A DNA stretch of 64,000 bases from Clostridia bacterium (GTDB lineage Bacteria > Bacillota > Clostridia > Oscillospirales > Acutalibacteraceae), in the NCBI GenBank assembly GCA_017625435.1, contig JAGAKX010000011.1:124001-188000 (forward strand). The letters are read 5' to 3'. Positions 16,308-26,000 of the stretch are shown one piece after another; the stretch's first letter is position 1; every line of letters begins with the position of its first letter. The notes below the pieces were generated by a model, which was not told the origin of the DNA, searched no databases, and saw only the letters and a program-made list of their open reading frames with translations. A program made the position numbers and the translations under genes.

Positions 16308-18854
16308 TTATTTTCTGTATTTGTCCTGTAAATCAAGAATGGCATTCTCCAATTCCTCTGTAAGCTCTGCAGAGGTTTTGCCGAGGGAGCTTATGGGATT
16401 GCCGAAAACCACGTCAACATCATATCTCTTCTTGTTTTTTGTGTCATAAAACTTTATCATTTTTTTGTTTTTCGGAAAAATATCATAAGCTCCGCTTATA
16501 TAAACGGGGACGATGGGAACACCTGTTTCAATTGCTATAACGGATGCACCGCTTTTGATTTTTCTGAAAATTCCGTCCTCGCTTCTTGTTCCTTCGGGAT
16601 GAATAAGTACACACCAGCCCTCTCTGAGCTTTGCCTTGATGCTGTTCATTGTATTCATATTCATTCCGCCTCTGTCAACAGGAACCATTCCCGTTGATTT
16701 TATGAGCTGCTTGCTGAAAGGGTCCTTGCGGAAAAGCTCAATTTTAGCCATTGCACAGAGCTTCATAAACCTTTCCTTTGAAATTGCAGTAGAAACAAAA
16801 AGATAGTCAATTTTTGTAACGTGATTGGGGCATATAATAAAGCCCTTTTCTGTGGGAAGATTTTCGGGATTTACTGCATTTATATTAAAGCAGAATTTTG
16901 CAAAGCCTCTGAAAAGGGAAAAAATTCTGTAGTCCTTTTCTGTTTTTTCCAGGGGATAAATACCCGTCGGTACTGTTTTTTCTTTCTCGGTACCGCCTGA
17001 TGCAATTATGTTCAGGATATCCTGCACCGTCATTTCCCTTGAAAATGAAGCTTCTACATTAACCTTATATCTGTTTTCTATTTCCATTGCAAGGTCAACA
17101 GCATTTAATGAATCAATTGCAAGATCAGCAAAAAGCTTTGTTTCTTCATTGATTTCAGACGCAGGAATATTTGCTGCCTTAGCTATTATTCCCATAAGCT
17201 GAGCAGAGAAAGAAGCCTGCTCGGGCGTGTCGGCTTCGGGGAGCTTTGCGCCCATTCGCAGTTCAAGTGCATATTTTTTTAGAATATATCTTTTTGCCTT
17301 CTGTAAGGATGTCCGTGGTATTTCATTAATAAAATGAATTTTATAAATTTTCATATTATTGGGAACATCGGCATTTATTGTTCTGATTTCATTTTCAATT
17401 TCAGCTTCTGCAGCGGAAGCTTCCTTTACAACAAAGGCATGGATTTCATCAAAGCTGCCGTTTTCAGAGGGAACACCGCAGATTACAAAATCCTTCATTC
17501 CCCGAACCCCGCGGTATTTGTCCTCCAGATCATCGGGGGATACCTTTTTGCCGGTTGAAAGTACAATATTTTCTTTTGCTCTGCCCGTGATTTTTATGTT
17601 GCCTTTACTGTCAATGCTTGCAAGGTCGCCTGAACGGAACCAACCGTCGTCGGTAAATGCCTCCTGTGTCGCCTTACTGTCACGGAAATAGCCCTTCATC
17701 ATAAAGGGAGTTTTAATAAGAAGCTCACCGTCATCTGAAAGCTTGGTTTCTACAACCGGGTAGGGTCTTCCGCAGCTGTCGGTACTGATATCGCTTTCAG
17801 TATTACCGAGAGTGGGAACATTGGTTTCGCTGGCACCGTATGTGCTTAAAATGTTAAAGCCGAGACCGTAGTAAAATTCTGCAGTTTCCTTTGTAAGAGG
17901 AGCACCGCCGGAAAAAAGACGCACAAGGCATCCTCCGAAGGTATTGTGAATGCTTCTGAAAACGGTCTTTCCTAAGAGGATTCCGTATTTTTTTCTGAGC
18001 TTCAGACAAACGGGAAAAAGCTTATCAAACATAAGCTTTTTTGCAGGACTTTCGTTGATTTTTCGAAGCGCGGCAGACATAAAAAGCTCATAAACCTTAG
18101 GAACACCCGGAAAGGCAGTAGGCTTATACTCAGCGAAGGCATTGAGCATAGCATCAGAGGTGAGCGATTCAATAAAATGTACGTCGGAGCCCGTTATTGC
18201 GGGACCGAGAAGAAGACTGAAAAGTCCGTAAATATGGCTTAAGGGCAATATGCCGAGAAATCTTGATTTGTCTGTTATATCCTGCACGATTTCGGTCATT
18301 TTGGTGGTGTTTATAAGACTGTCGTGATAATGCATTATTCCGGCTGCCGTTCTTGTTGTGCCGGAGGAAAAAATTATGCAGGCAACATTCTCATCGGTGT
18401 CGGATGAAACGGGCAAAGCTTCAGAAACACGGGGGAGGGAGCCGTCAAAAACTGAGCAATCTGCAATGTCAAAGCAAGGAAAACCGAAGGAATTCCCCGT
18501 GCCGGCTTTTCTATATGTTTTTTCTGAAAAGAACGCACCTCTGACATCGGAGCGGTCAATAAACTCTTTTGTATCCTCTGCAGTAAGGGATGCATCAATA
18601 AGTGCCGCTGTGCAGCGGATTTTACAGATTGCAAAAAAGGCAATTATCCATCTCTGACTGCTTTCTGCGTTGATTGCAATTCTGTCACCTGCACGTACAC
18701 CGGAATTCAGAAGAATTTTTGCATATTTTTCGGTTTCCCTGAAAATATCCCCGTACGTATATATGTCGGTTTTGCCGTCTGCAGTTGTTACAGACGCTGC
18801 TCTTTTATCAAGTCGGCAGGAATTAATTCTGTAAACTTCATCAAAAATGTTCAT
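16308..18854 (-). CDS. Acyl-activating enzyme / acyl carrier / PlsC acyltransferase fusion
   Basis: 848 residues in three parts. Residues 1 to about 520 form an AMP-dependent acyl-CoA synthetase/ligase fold, with the ATP-phosphate loop FSSGTTRTAAG (near 160) and the FRSGDLASID hinge. About 550-625 is an acyl-carrier-like domain with the phosphopantetheine Ser in AIDSLNAVDL. About 655-845 is a 1-acylglycerol-3-phosphate acyltransferase domain with NHVTKID (His-x4-Asp) and HPEGTRSEDG. This suggests activation of a free acyl chain, loading on the internal carrier and transfer to a lysophospholipid, comparable in logic to E. coli Aas but with the domains in reverse order and an extra carrier. No membrane segment is obvious. 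Monocistronic with its own promoter (18900-18928). Confidence 0.85.
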   Translation of the reverse strand: MNIFDEVYRINSCRLDKRAASVTTADGKTDIYTYGDIFRETEKYAKILLNSGVRAGDRIAINAESSQRWIIAFFAICKIRCTAALIDASLTAEDTKEFIDRSDVRGAFFSEKTYRKAGTGNSFGFPCFDIADCSVFDGSLPRVSEALPVSSDTDENVACIIFSSGTTRTAAGIMHYHDSLINTTKMTEIVQDITDKSRFLGILPLSHIYGLFSLLLGPAITGSDVHFIESLTSDAMLNAFAEYKPTAFPGVPKVYELFMSAALRKINESPAKKLMFDKLFPVCLKLRKKYGILLGKTVFRSIHNTFGGCLVRLFSGGAPLTKETAEFYYGLGFNILSTYGASETNVPTLGNTESDISTDSCGRPYPVVETKLSDDGELLIKTPFMMKGYFRDSKATQEAFTDDGWFRSGDLASIDSKGNIKITGRAKENIVLSTGKKVSPDDLEDKYRGVRGMKDFVICGVPSENGSFDEIHAFVVKEASAAEAEIENEIRTINADVPNNMKIYKIHFINEIPRTSLQKAKRYILKKYALELRMGAKLPEADTPEQASFSAQLMGIIAKAANIPASEINEETKLFADLAIDSLNAVDLAMEIENRYKVNVEASFSREMTVQDILNIIASGGTEKEKTVPTGIYPLEKTEKDYRIFSLFRGFAKFCFNINAVNPENLPTEKGFIICPNHVTKIDYLFVSTAISKERFMKLCAMAKIELFRKDPFSKQLIKSTGMVPVDRGGMNMNTMNSIKAKLREGWCVLIHPEGTRSEDGIFRKIKSGASVIAIETGVPIVPVYISGAYDIFPKNKKMIKFYDTKNKKRYDVDVVFGNPISSLGKTSAELTEELENAILDLQDKYRK

Positions 18855-18899
18855 ATTTGGCTCTCTTTATCATTGAAATAAACTTATATTCAGCAAGAA

Positions 18900-18928
18900 A
18901 TTCTACCATAACCGCAGAAAAGAGTCAA
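18900..18928 (-). promoter_or_regulatory. Promoter of the acyl-activating/PlsC fusion gene
   Basis: Minus-strand TTGACT (18928-18923) and TAGAAT (18905-18900), spacer 17 bp. The ribosome site before the ATG at 18854 is weak (AGAGAG). Confidence 0.7.
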
Positions 18929-19020
18929 TTATTTCATCCTGGTATTATTTACGGAATTCAGGCTTTTTTTTACAATGCCGGGGCTTTCGGCTGCCTGATA
19001 TTTTATGCTCAAAAAAATAA

Positions 19021-19044
19021 TGCACCCCGTTTTTTCGAGGTGCA
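19021..19044 (-). terminator. Terminator after the DnaQ-like gene
   Basis: On the minus strand TGCACCTCG and CGGGGTGCA pair (one G-T) around AAAAAA, followed by TTATTTTTTT. The 18930-19010 stretch beyond it holds only a weak second hairpin and no gene. Confidence 0.8.
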
Positions 19045-19056
19045 TCAGTCTGAATA

Positions 19057-19656
19057 TTAAAATCTGCTTGTTTTCCGCCGTTTTGCGGTGTAGAAGGTTG
19101 ATTCGTTATCGATATCGTCCAGCATCTTAAAATAGCAATTTACCGTCATTTCGCAGTCTCCGAGGGCTCTGTGGAGAGTTCTCGGCGGAATGTTATAGTA
19201 ATCCGCTAAGTCATCAAGCTTATGATGGAGGAGATGCGGCAAAAGATGCTTGCCGATTTTAAGGGTATCAACGAAATCGTTTTCAAAAAGTATTCCCGTT
19301 TTATCAAGGCATTTGTCATAAAGGAAGTTGATATCGAAATTTACGTTATGCCCTAAAAGAATATCACCGCCCACAAAGCTGCAGAAGCGCGTCAGAACAT
19401 TTTCTGCGCTGTTGCTTTTTGCAAGCTCATTATCGGTTATGCCTGTAAGTGCCGTAATAAAGGGCGGCAGGGGCCTTCCTATGTTGATTGTTTCGGAAAA
19501 GGTGGCAACGGAAACACCGTTTTCCACTCTTATTCCCGAAACTTCTATTATGTCGTCATAAAGGGGGCTGAGGCCTGTTGTTTCAATATCAATACAGACA
19601 AAGCTTCTGGGAAATTCCGTTAAGCATTTGCCCTTAAATGCTCTTTCACAAGCCAT
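19057..19656 (-). CDS. DnaQ-like 3'-5' exonuclease (DEDDh family)
   Basis: 199 residues, one exonuclease domain. The three Exo motifs are present: CIDIETTGL (about 22-30) with the first two acids, GHNVNFDINFLYD, and HRALGDCEMT with the catalytic His and final Asp. This matches the proofreading-exonuclease fold of DNA polymerase III epsilon, but it is a stand-alone protein; the main polymerase in Clostridia (PolC) carries its own exonuclease, so a repair or RNA-trimming role is equally possible. It begins one base after the mrp stop and is probably translated by coupling, since no good ribosome site is seen before its ATG. Confidence 0.87.
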   Translation of the reverse strand: MACERAFKGKCLTEFPRSFVCIDIETTGLSPLYDDIIEVSGIRVENGVSVATFSETINIGRPLPPFITALTGITDNELAKSNSAENVLTRFCSFVGGDILLGHNVNFDINFLYDKCLDKTGILFENDFVDTLKIGKHLLPHLLHHKLDDLADYYNIPPRTLHRALGDCEMTVNCYFKMLDDIDNESTFYTAKRRKTSRF

Positions 19657-19657
19657 A

Positions 19658-20482
19658 TTACTTAATTATTGCATCTGCAAGGTCTCTTATTTCCTTGCAG
19701 TCGGAAAGCTCAATCATACCCTTATCGCAGGCTGCTGCAAGCTTGGGATTGATAGGAAGCTTTGCGATTGTTGCAATTCCGTGTTCCTTTGCAACCTCAT
19801 CAATATGGCTTTCACCGTAGATGTGATGCTTCTTACCGCAGTCGGGGCATTCAAAATAGGAATAGTTTTCAACAATGCCGAGAACGGGAATGTTCATCAT
19901 TTCTGCCATTTTTACAGCCTTATCAACAATCATTGAAACAAGCTCCTGAGGAGATGTTACAACAACAATACCCTTAACGGGAAGAGACTGGAATACTGTA
20001 AGGGGAACGTCACCTGTTCCGGGAGGCATATCAACGAACATATAGTCAATATCGCCCCATACAACATCTGTCCAGAACTGCTTTACCGCACCTGCAATAA
20101 CGGGACCTCTCCAGATAACGGGATCTTTTTCATTTTCAAGCAGAAGATTAAGGGACATCAGCTCAATTCCCGTGGAAGTTTTTGCTGGGAATATTCCGAG
20201 ATCGCTGCCCACTGCCTTTTCGTGTATACCGAAGCTCTGGGGCATTGAGGGACCGGTAATATCACCGTCAATAATTGCAGTCTTGAAGCCTTTTCTCTGA
20301 GATTCTACTGCAAGAAGGGAAGTAACAAGAGACTTTCCGACACCGCCCTTACCGCTGACAACGGCAATAACGTTTTTGATATCAGACATCTTGTTCTGGG
20401 GTTCTGTCATAGGTTTTTGCTTTTCTGCGCTGCTGCATTTTGCTGAGCAGGTTTCGCAGTTATGTGTACAATTTTCGCTCAT
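19658..20482 (-). CDS. Mrp/Nbp35-family iron-sulfur carrier ATPase
   Basis: 274-residue cytoplasmic P-loop ATPase that binds and delivers Fe-S clusters. The deviant Walker A is SGKGGVGKS (about 43-51); FVDMPPGTGD is the expected switch/Walker B block. A CPDCGKKHHIYG segment holds the Cys-x2-Cys that bridges a 4Fe-4S cluster between subunits. The first 16 residues add four cysteines at positions 5, 9, 12 and 16, as in Nbp35-type proteins, and could hold a second cluster. First gene of a two-gene unit with the DnaQ-like exonuclease, from the promoter at 20513-20540. Confidence 0.92.
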   Translation of the reverse strand: MSENCTHNCETCSAKCSSAEKQKPMTEPQNKMSDIKNVIAVVSGKGGVGKSLVTSLLAVESQRKGFKTAIIDGDITGPSMPQSFGIHEKAVGSDLGIFPAKTSTGIELMSLNLLLENEKDPVIWRGPVIAGAVKQFWTDVVWGDIDYMFVDMPPGTGDVPLTVFQSLPVKGIVVVTSPQELVSMIVDKAVKMAEMMNIPVLGIVENYSYFECPDCGKKHHIYGESHIDEVAKEHGIATIAKLPINPKLAAACDKGMIELSDCKEIRDLADAIIK

Positions 20483-20512
20483 AATAAAACACCTCTTTTA
20501 GATTACTCCAAT

Positions 20513-20540
20513 ATTATACCCCGAAATTTATTTAAGTCAA
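20513..20540 (-). promoter_or_regulatory. Promoter of the mrp-exonuclease operon
   Basis: Minus-strand TTGACT (20540-20535) and TATAAT (20518-20513) with a 16-bp spacer. The -35 box lies in a small dyad, AAGTCA-A-TGACTT at 20534-20546, which might be a regulator site. Confidence 0.7.
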
Positions 20541-20821
20541 TGACTTTATTGATTAAAAAACAGAAACGCTCCGGAAAGGGGGTATCCGAAGCGCATCTGC
20601 TTTTTTTGAGGAGATATTTATGAAGAAAACGAGATAGCAATCTTTACTGTGGTTACAGTATAAGGCAAAATGCTTAAATAAATCTTAATTAAATTTTATT
20701 TTCGAAAAAGAATAATTTTTTTGCATTTAAGTTTTATTTCAGTTTCGGAATATATATTATGTATGCAACGAAGAGTTGCATAAAAATGCTTTGCTCGTTT
20801 TTCTTCATAAATAATCTCCAC
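20541..20821. other. Intergenic region with an inverted pair of near-identical RBS/start segments
   Basis: No clear gene. GAGGAGATATTT followed by ATGAAGAAAACGAGA at 20608-20634 (+) recurs in inverted orientation at about 20792-20820 as GTGGAGATTATTT followed by ATGAAGAAAAACGAG. The + copy codes only five residues before TAG (20620-20637); one extra A would open MKKNEIAIFTVVTV. The - copy codes 24 residues (20808-20734), MKKNEQSIFMQLF and on. A short hairpin (20762-20782, stem TATGCAAC) lies inside the - copy. The - copy starts directly after a strong terminator, so its expression is doubtful. A weak hairpin at about 20570-20595 precedes the + copy. Confidence 0.4.
20734..20808 (-). CDS. Possible 24-residue peptide (uncertain)
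   Basis: ATG at 20808 with GTGGAGATT upstream, reading MKKNEQSIFMQLFVAY and a short hydrophobic and basic end. Lys-rich start and hydrophobic body recall small membrane peptides. The similar start in the opposite orientation at 20620 argues for a duplicated small gene, but no promoter is visible and a terminator lies directly upstream. Low confidence. Confidence 0.2.
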   Translation of the reverse strand: MKKNEQSIFMQLFVAYIIYIPKLK

Positions 20822-20862
20822 AACGAAAAAACCACGGTTCTCCTCACCGTGGTTTTTTCGTT
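20822..20862. terminator. Strong bidirectional terminator ending the purine operon
   Basis: A perfect 17-bp inverted repeat: AACGAAAAAACCACGGT (20822-20838) and its complement (20846-20862), with a 7-nt loop. A- and T-runs lie in the stem, so it works in both directions. It ends the long minus-strand transcript after the DUF6054-like gene. Confidence 0.9.
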
Positions 20863-20868
20863 TTTATG

Positions 20869-21201
20869 TCAGTCTATTATTTCGGAAAGTTTTTTCAGAA
20901 AAGCTTCTTCTCCGAAGGTGTTTATTTTTACGAACATAGCCTGGCTTCCGCCTGCGGTTATGCCTGAGAGATAAACGGGGGAGCTGTTGTTTTCCTGAAA
21001 GAGCGTAACCGTGAGACTTACACGGTTGCCGCCCATATAAGAATATCTTTCAAATACTCTGACGGCACACTTTGCTTCTCCGCTTCTGAAAAAAGAAGAG
21101 CCTTCTTTTGATGCGGAAACGCTTCCGCCTAAAATTCCGTCTTCAATTTTTCTGAGAAGTCCGTCAAAGTCAGCATTTATTGTTCTTTCAAGCTTTGCCA
21201 A
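20869..21201 (-). CDS. DUF6054-like protein of unknown function
   Basis: 110 residues, no signal peptide or membrane segment. From memory it matches the small Firmicutes family DUF6054, recognised by the N-terminal FDGLLRKIEDGILGGSVSAS block and the CAVRVFERYSYMGGNR segment; this could not be checked by search. The beta-rich composition suggests a compact single domain. The start is TTG at 21201 with GGAGG about nine bases upstream. It lies 27 bp after fhs and just before the operon terminator, so it is probably transcribed with the purine genes, although a link to purine or folate metabolism is not shown. Confidence 0.65.
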   Translation of the reverse strand: MAKLERTINADFDGLLRKIEDGILGGSVSASKEGSSFFRSGEAKCAVRVFERYSYMGGNRVSLTVTLFQENNSSPVYLSGITAGGSQAMFVKINTFGEEAFLKKLSEIID

Positions 21202-21228
21202 AATATACCGCCTCCGTTTTGATTTGTT

Positions 21229-22905
21229 TTAGAAAAGTCCCGTAATCTTGCCGTTTTCATCAACGTCAATTTTTTCTGCTGCGGGAACCTTGGGAAGACC
21301 GGGCATTGTAAGAATATCACCGGTAAGCACAACTATAAAGCCTGCGCCTGCAGAAACCTTGACGTTCTTAACTGTGACCGTAAAGCCTTCGGGTGCACCG
21401 AGCTTTGTGGGATCATCTGAGAAAGAATACTGTGTCTTTGCGACACAAACGGGAAGATTTCCGAAGCCGAGAGCGGTTAACTGCTCAATCTGCTTCTTAG
21501 CATTGGGTGTAAGAATAATTCCGTTACCGCCGTAAACCTTCTTTACAATAGCTTCAATCTTTTCTTCGATTGTTGTGTCAAGCTCATAAGCAAAGGTGAA
21601 ATTGCCCTTTTCCTCTTCGCAAAGACGAACAACTTCCTTTGCGAGCTCTTCACCGCCCTTGCCGCCTTCTGCCCATACGGTAGAGAGAACGGTATTTACG
21701 CCGAGCTCCTTACACTTTTTGATAATGAAATCAATTTCATTGTCCGTATCTGTGGGGAAGCGGTTAACTGCAACAACGCAGGGGAGCTTATAAACATTTT
21801 TGATATTTGAAACGTGTCTCAGAAGATTGGGGATACCCTTTTCAAGTGCTGTAAGGTCTTCTGTGCCAAGAGCTGTCTTGGGAAGACCGCCGTGCATCTT
21901 GAGAGCTCTTACAGTTGCCACAACTACAACAGCATCGGGAGTAAGACCTGCCATACGGCACTTGATGTCAAGGAACTTTTCAGCACCGAGATCTGCACCG
22001 AAGCCTGCCTCCGTTACTGTGTAGTCACCCATCTTGAGGGCAACCTTTGTAGCCATAATTGAGTTACAGCCGTGTGCAATATTTGCGAAAGGACCGCCGT
22101 GTACGAATGCGGGAGTACCTTCAAGGGTCTGCACAAGGTTGGGCTTTATTGCATCCTTGAGAAGGGCTGTCATAGCACCTGCCGCCTTTAACTGTCCGCA
22201 GGTTACGGGCTTATCGTCATAGGTATAGCCTACAATGATATTTGAAAGCTTTTCTTTAAGCTCTGTGATTGAATTTGAAAGGCAGAGGACTGCCATAATT
22301 TCACTTGCAACGGTAATATCAAAGCCGTCCTCACGGGGAACACCGTTAGCCTTACCGCCCATACCGTCAACAATGAAACGAAGCTGACGGTCATTCATAT
22401 CAACACAGCGCTTCCATGTGATTTTTCTGACATCAATACCGAGCTGATTTCCCTGCTGAATGTGGTTATCAAGCATAGCTGCAAGAAGGTTATTTGCAGC
22501 ACCGATTGCGTGGAAGTCACCTGTAAAGTGAAGATTTATGTCCTCCATAGGTACAACCTGAGCGTAACCGCCGCCGGCAGCACCGCCCTTAACACCGAAA
22601 ACGGGGCCGAGAGAGGGCTCTCTGAGAGCAACGGTGACGTTCTTGCCGATTCTCTTGAGACCGTCTGCAAGACCGATTGTCGTTGTGGTTTTTCCTTCAC
22701 CTGCAGGTGTGGGGGTAATGGCAGTAACAAGAATGAGCTTACCGTCCTTTTTGTCGGTTTCCTTAATAAGTGCGGGATCAATTTTTGCCTTGTAATTGCC
22801 GTACTGTTCAATATATTTTTCATCAACATCTGCAGACTTTGCAATTTCTCTGATGTGACGCATCTGACAGCTCTGAGCAATTTCTATATCGGATTTGTAT
22901 TCCAT
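21229..22905 (-). CDS. fhs: Formate--tetrahydrofolate ligase
   Basis: Makes 10-formyl-THF from formate, THF and ATP in the cytoplasm. 558 residues, the usual length. The ATP loop [13 protein letters not shown] (about 63-75) and the conserved [23 protein letters not shown] region (about 95-117) are intact. A frame running to 22995 includes non-conserved sequence; the ATG at 22905 has CAGGAGGA before it. It lies about 100 bp after purL, separated by a REP-like hairpin, and its product feeds both formyl transfers of the purine pathway (PurN and AICAR transformylase). In acetogens it also serves the Wood-Ljungdahl pathway, but no other such gene is present here. Confidence 0.96.
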   Translation of the reverse strand: MEYKSDIEIAQSCQMRHIREIAKSADVDEKYIEQYGNYKAKIDPALIKETDKKDGKLILVTAITPTPAGEGKTTTTIGLADGLKRIGKNVTVALREPSLGPVFGVKGGAAGGGYAQVVPMEDINLHFTGDFHAIGAANNLLAAMLDNHIQQGNQLGIDVRKITWKRCVDMNDRQLRFIVDGMGGKANGVPREDGFDITVASEIMAVLCLSNSITELKEKLSNIIVGYTYDDKPVTCGQLKAAGAMTALLKDAIKPNLVQTLEGTPAFVHGGPFANIAHGCNSIMATKVALKMGDYTVTEAGFGADLGAEKFLDIKCRMAGLTPDAVVVVATVRALKMHGGLPKTALGTEDLTALEKGIPNLLRHVSNIKNVYKLPCVVAVNRFPTDTDNEIDFIIKKCKELGVNTVLSTVWAEGGKGGEELAKEVVRLCEEEKGNFTFAYELDTTIEEKIEAIVKKVYGGNGIILTPNAKKQIEQLTALGFGNLPVCVAKTQYSFSDDPTKLGAPEGFTVTVKNVKVSAGAGFIVVLTGDILTMPGLPKVPAAEKIDVDENGKITGLF

Positions 22906-22956
22906 AATATTTTCCTCCTGTAAATTATAATTTAACAGTAAAGTTGTCTTTTCGTT

Positions 22957-22987
22957 GCTGTGGGGGAGGACGTCCGCCCCACACAGC
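22957..22987. repeat. REP-like GC-rich hairpin between purL and fhs
   Basis: GCTGTGGGG (22957-22965) pairs with CCCCACACAGC (22977-22987, two-base bulge) around a GAGGACGTCCG centre that is itself partly self-complementary. No T-run follows on the minus strand. It stands alone in a gap flanked by AT-rich sequence. Its look resembles GC-rich hairpins dispersed in gut Clostridia genomes. It may moderate read-through from purL into fhs or stabilise the mRNA. Confidence 0.55.
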
Positions 22988-23003
22988 AATGGCAAATTAC
23001 AAT

Positions 23004-26000
23004 TTATTTGAAGTATTCTACTGCAGATTTAAACATCTGTATGTCATATTCGCCGGGTACATTCTTATAAAGACCGTCGCCGATTCTTTCGGAGTGACCC
23101 ATCTTACCGAAAACTCTGCCGTCGGGGGAGGTGATACCCTCAATAGCACAAAGAGAGCCGTTGGGATTGAAGTCGATATTCGCAGTTGCGTTACCCTCAA
23201 GGTCAACATACTGTGTTGCAATCTGTCCGTTTTTGCTGAGCTCATCAATAAGCTCGGGGGAAGCTAAGAACTTTCCTTCACCGTGGGAAATGGGTACGTT
23301 TACAATGTCGCCGACATTCATAAGGCTAAGCCACGGAGACTTTACAGATGCGATACGTGTGTGAACGATTCTGCTCTGATGACGGTTGATGTTGTTGAAG
23401 GTAAGAGTAGGACAGCTTTCATCAGTATCAATAATCTTACCGTAGGGAACAAGACCGAGCTTGATAAGAGCCTGGAAGCCGTTACAGATACCGCACATAA
23501 GACCGTCACGGTTGTCAAGAAGGTCTGTTACAGCTTCCTTGACAGCGGGGTTGCGGAAAAATGCCGTAATGAATTTAGCTGAACCGTCGGGCTCGTCACC
23601 GCCTGAGAAGCCGCCGGGAATGAAGATAATCTGGCTTTCCTTTACCTTCTTTGAAAAGCCTTCAACGCTTCTTGCAACGTCTTCCGCTGTGAGGTTTCTG
23701 ATTACAAAGATTTCAGCCTCTGCACCTGCTTTTTCAACGGCTCTTGCTGAGTCGTATTCGCAGTTTGTGCCGGGGAATACAGGGATAAGCACCTTGGGAC
23801 GGGCTACCTTATTCTGAGGTCTTGCGCTGCACTTGCCGTCAAAGGAGAAGGTGGGGATTTCGCCCTTGTCTTCCTTGGCCTTTGTGGGGTATACATCCTC
23901 AAGAGTTGCTGTATGTAATTTATAAAGCTCTTCAATTGAAGCAGAGTCTTCACCGAGACAGATAACTGCTTCTTCTGTGGTTGCACCGATTTTCATAACA
24001 CCGGGAAGTGTTACGTTTTCAGTAAGCTCAGCTACAATGAAGCCCCACATACCGAGATGCCAGTTATCCTTAAGGTCGGAGGATGCCTTGAAGCCGATGT
24101 TGTTACCGAAGGACATCTTCATAACTGCTTCGCCGATACCGCGCTCAACAGCCCATGAAGCCTTAACCTTTCCTTCTGCACAAAGCTTGTGGAATGCTTC
24201 CCAGGTAGCTTTCAGGCTTTCAGCACTTTCGTCTGCCGCACCGAAGAGGTAAACGGGATTTCCTGCTTCCTTGAATTCGGGGCTTATAACATCCTGTTTC
24301 TTTATGGGAGCGATAGCAAAGGAAATAAGTGTGGGAGGAACATCCTTGTCAAGGAATGAGCCGGACATTGAGTCCTTACCGCCGATGGCGGCAGCACCTA
24401 ATTCAAGCTGAGCATCAAGTGCACCGAGAAGTGCTGCGAAGGGCTTGCCCCAACGCTCGGGCTCAGTTTTCAGCTTCTCGAAGAACTCCTGTAAGGTAAG
24501 ATATGCCTTCTTGTAGTCACAGCCTGCGGCAACAAGCTTAGCGACTGAATTATATATAGATGCGTGAGCACCTGTGTAAGGGTCAACGGAAAGGTGATCG
24601 GGATCACAGCCCCAGCTGAATACGCTTGCTGCATCTGTTTCCTGACCGGGGAGCACGGGAAGTACTGCTGCCATAGACTGTGCGGGTGTCAGCTGACGCT
24701 TACCGCCGTAAGGCATAATGATACTGCCGGCACCGATTGTTGAGTCAAATCTTTCAACAAGACCTCTCTGGCTTGCGGTACGCAGATCGCTTGCCATTTC
24801 GCGTAATGAGCCGTACATAGCCTTACTTAAAACGGAAAGGTCCTTTGCTGTAACGTGAGCGTCTGCGTGCTTAACGGCACCGTTTGTGTCAAGGAATTCA
24901 CGGCTGAGGTTTGCAATAACATTGCCCTTCCACTTCATAACCATACGCTCTTCTTCGGTTACAACTGCAACACGGTAAGCTTCAAGGTTCTCTTTTTCTG
25001 CAAATTCAATGAATTTATCTGCATCTTCAGCGGCTACAACAACTGCCATACGCTCCTGAGATTCGGAAATGGCAATTTCCGTACCGTCAAGACCTTCATA
25101 CTTTTTGCGTACTGCATCAAGGTCAATCTGAAGACCGGGAGCAAGCTCACCGATAGCAACGGAAACACCGCCTGCACCGAAGTCATTACAGCGCTTGATA
25201 AGACGGGTAACCTCTGCGTTTCTGAAAAGTCTCTGAATCTTTCTTTCTTCGGGTGCGTTACCCTTCTGAACCTCGGAAGCCATTGTTGTAAGTGACTTCA
25301 TATTGTGGCTCTTTGATGAGCCTGTAGCACCGCCGATACCGTCACGGCCTGTACGTCCGCCGAGAAGCACGATAACATCACCGGGGGCGGGTCTTTCACG
25401 ACGTACATTGTAAGCGGGAGCAGCGGCAACAACGGCACCGCATTCCATACGCTTTGCAACAAAGCCCTCGTGATACATCTCGGCAACGTGACCTGTTGCA
25501 AGACCTATCTGATTACCGTATGAGGAGTAGCCGGCGGCTGCTGTCTGACAGATTTTTCTCTGAGGAAGCTTACCGGGTAAGGTTTCTGCAATAGTCTTTC
25601 TGGGGTCACCGGCACCTGTTACACGCATAGCCTGATGAACATAAGCACGTCCTGAAAGGGGGTCACGGATACAACCGCCGATACAGGTTGCGGCACCGCC
25701 GAAGGGCTCGATTTCTGTAGGATGGTTGTGAGTTTCATTCTTGAACATAAGAAGCCAGTCCTGGTCTTCGCCGTTAACCGTTGCGGTTACGTGAATTGAG
25801 CAGGCATTGATTTCTTCGCTTTCGTCAAGCTCGGGAAGAAGACCGCGCTTTTTAAGGGTCTTTGTACCGATAGTTGCGATATCCATAAGAGTCTGAGGAC
25901 GTTTAGCGGCTTTTTCTTCACCGTAAACCTCTACTCTTGCGGCAAGATAACGCTCGTAAGCCTCCTGTACTGCAGGATCGTCAATACGTACATTGTCAAT

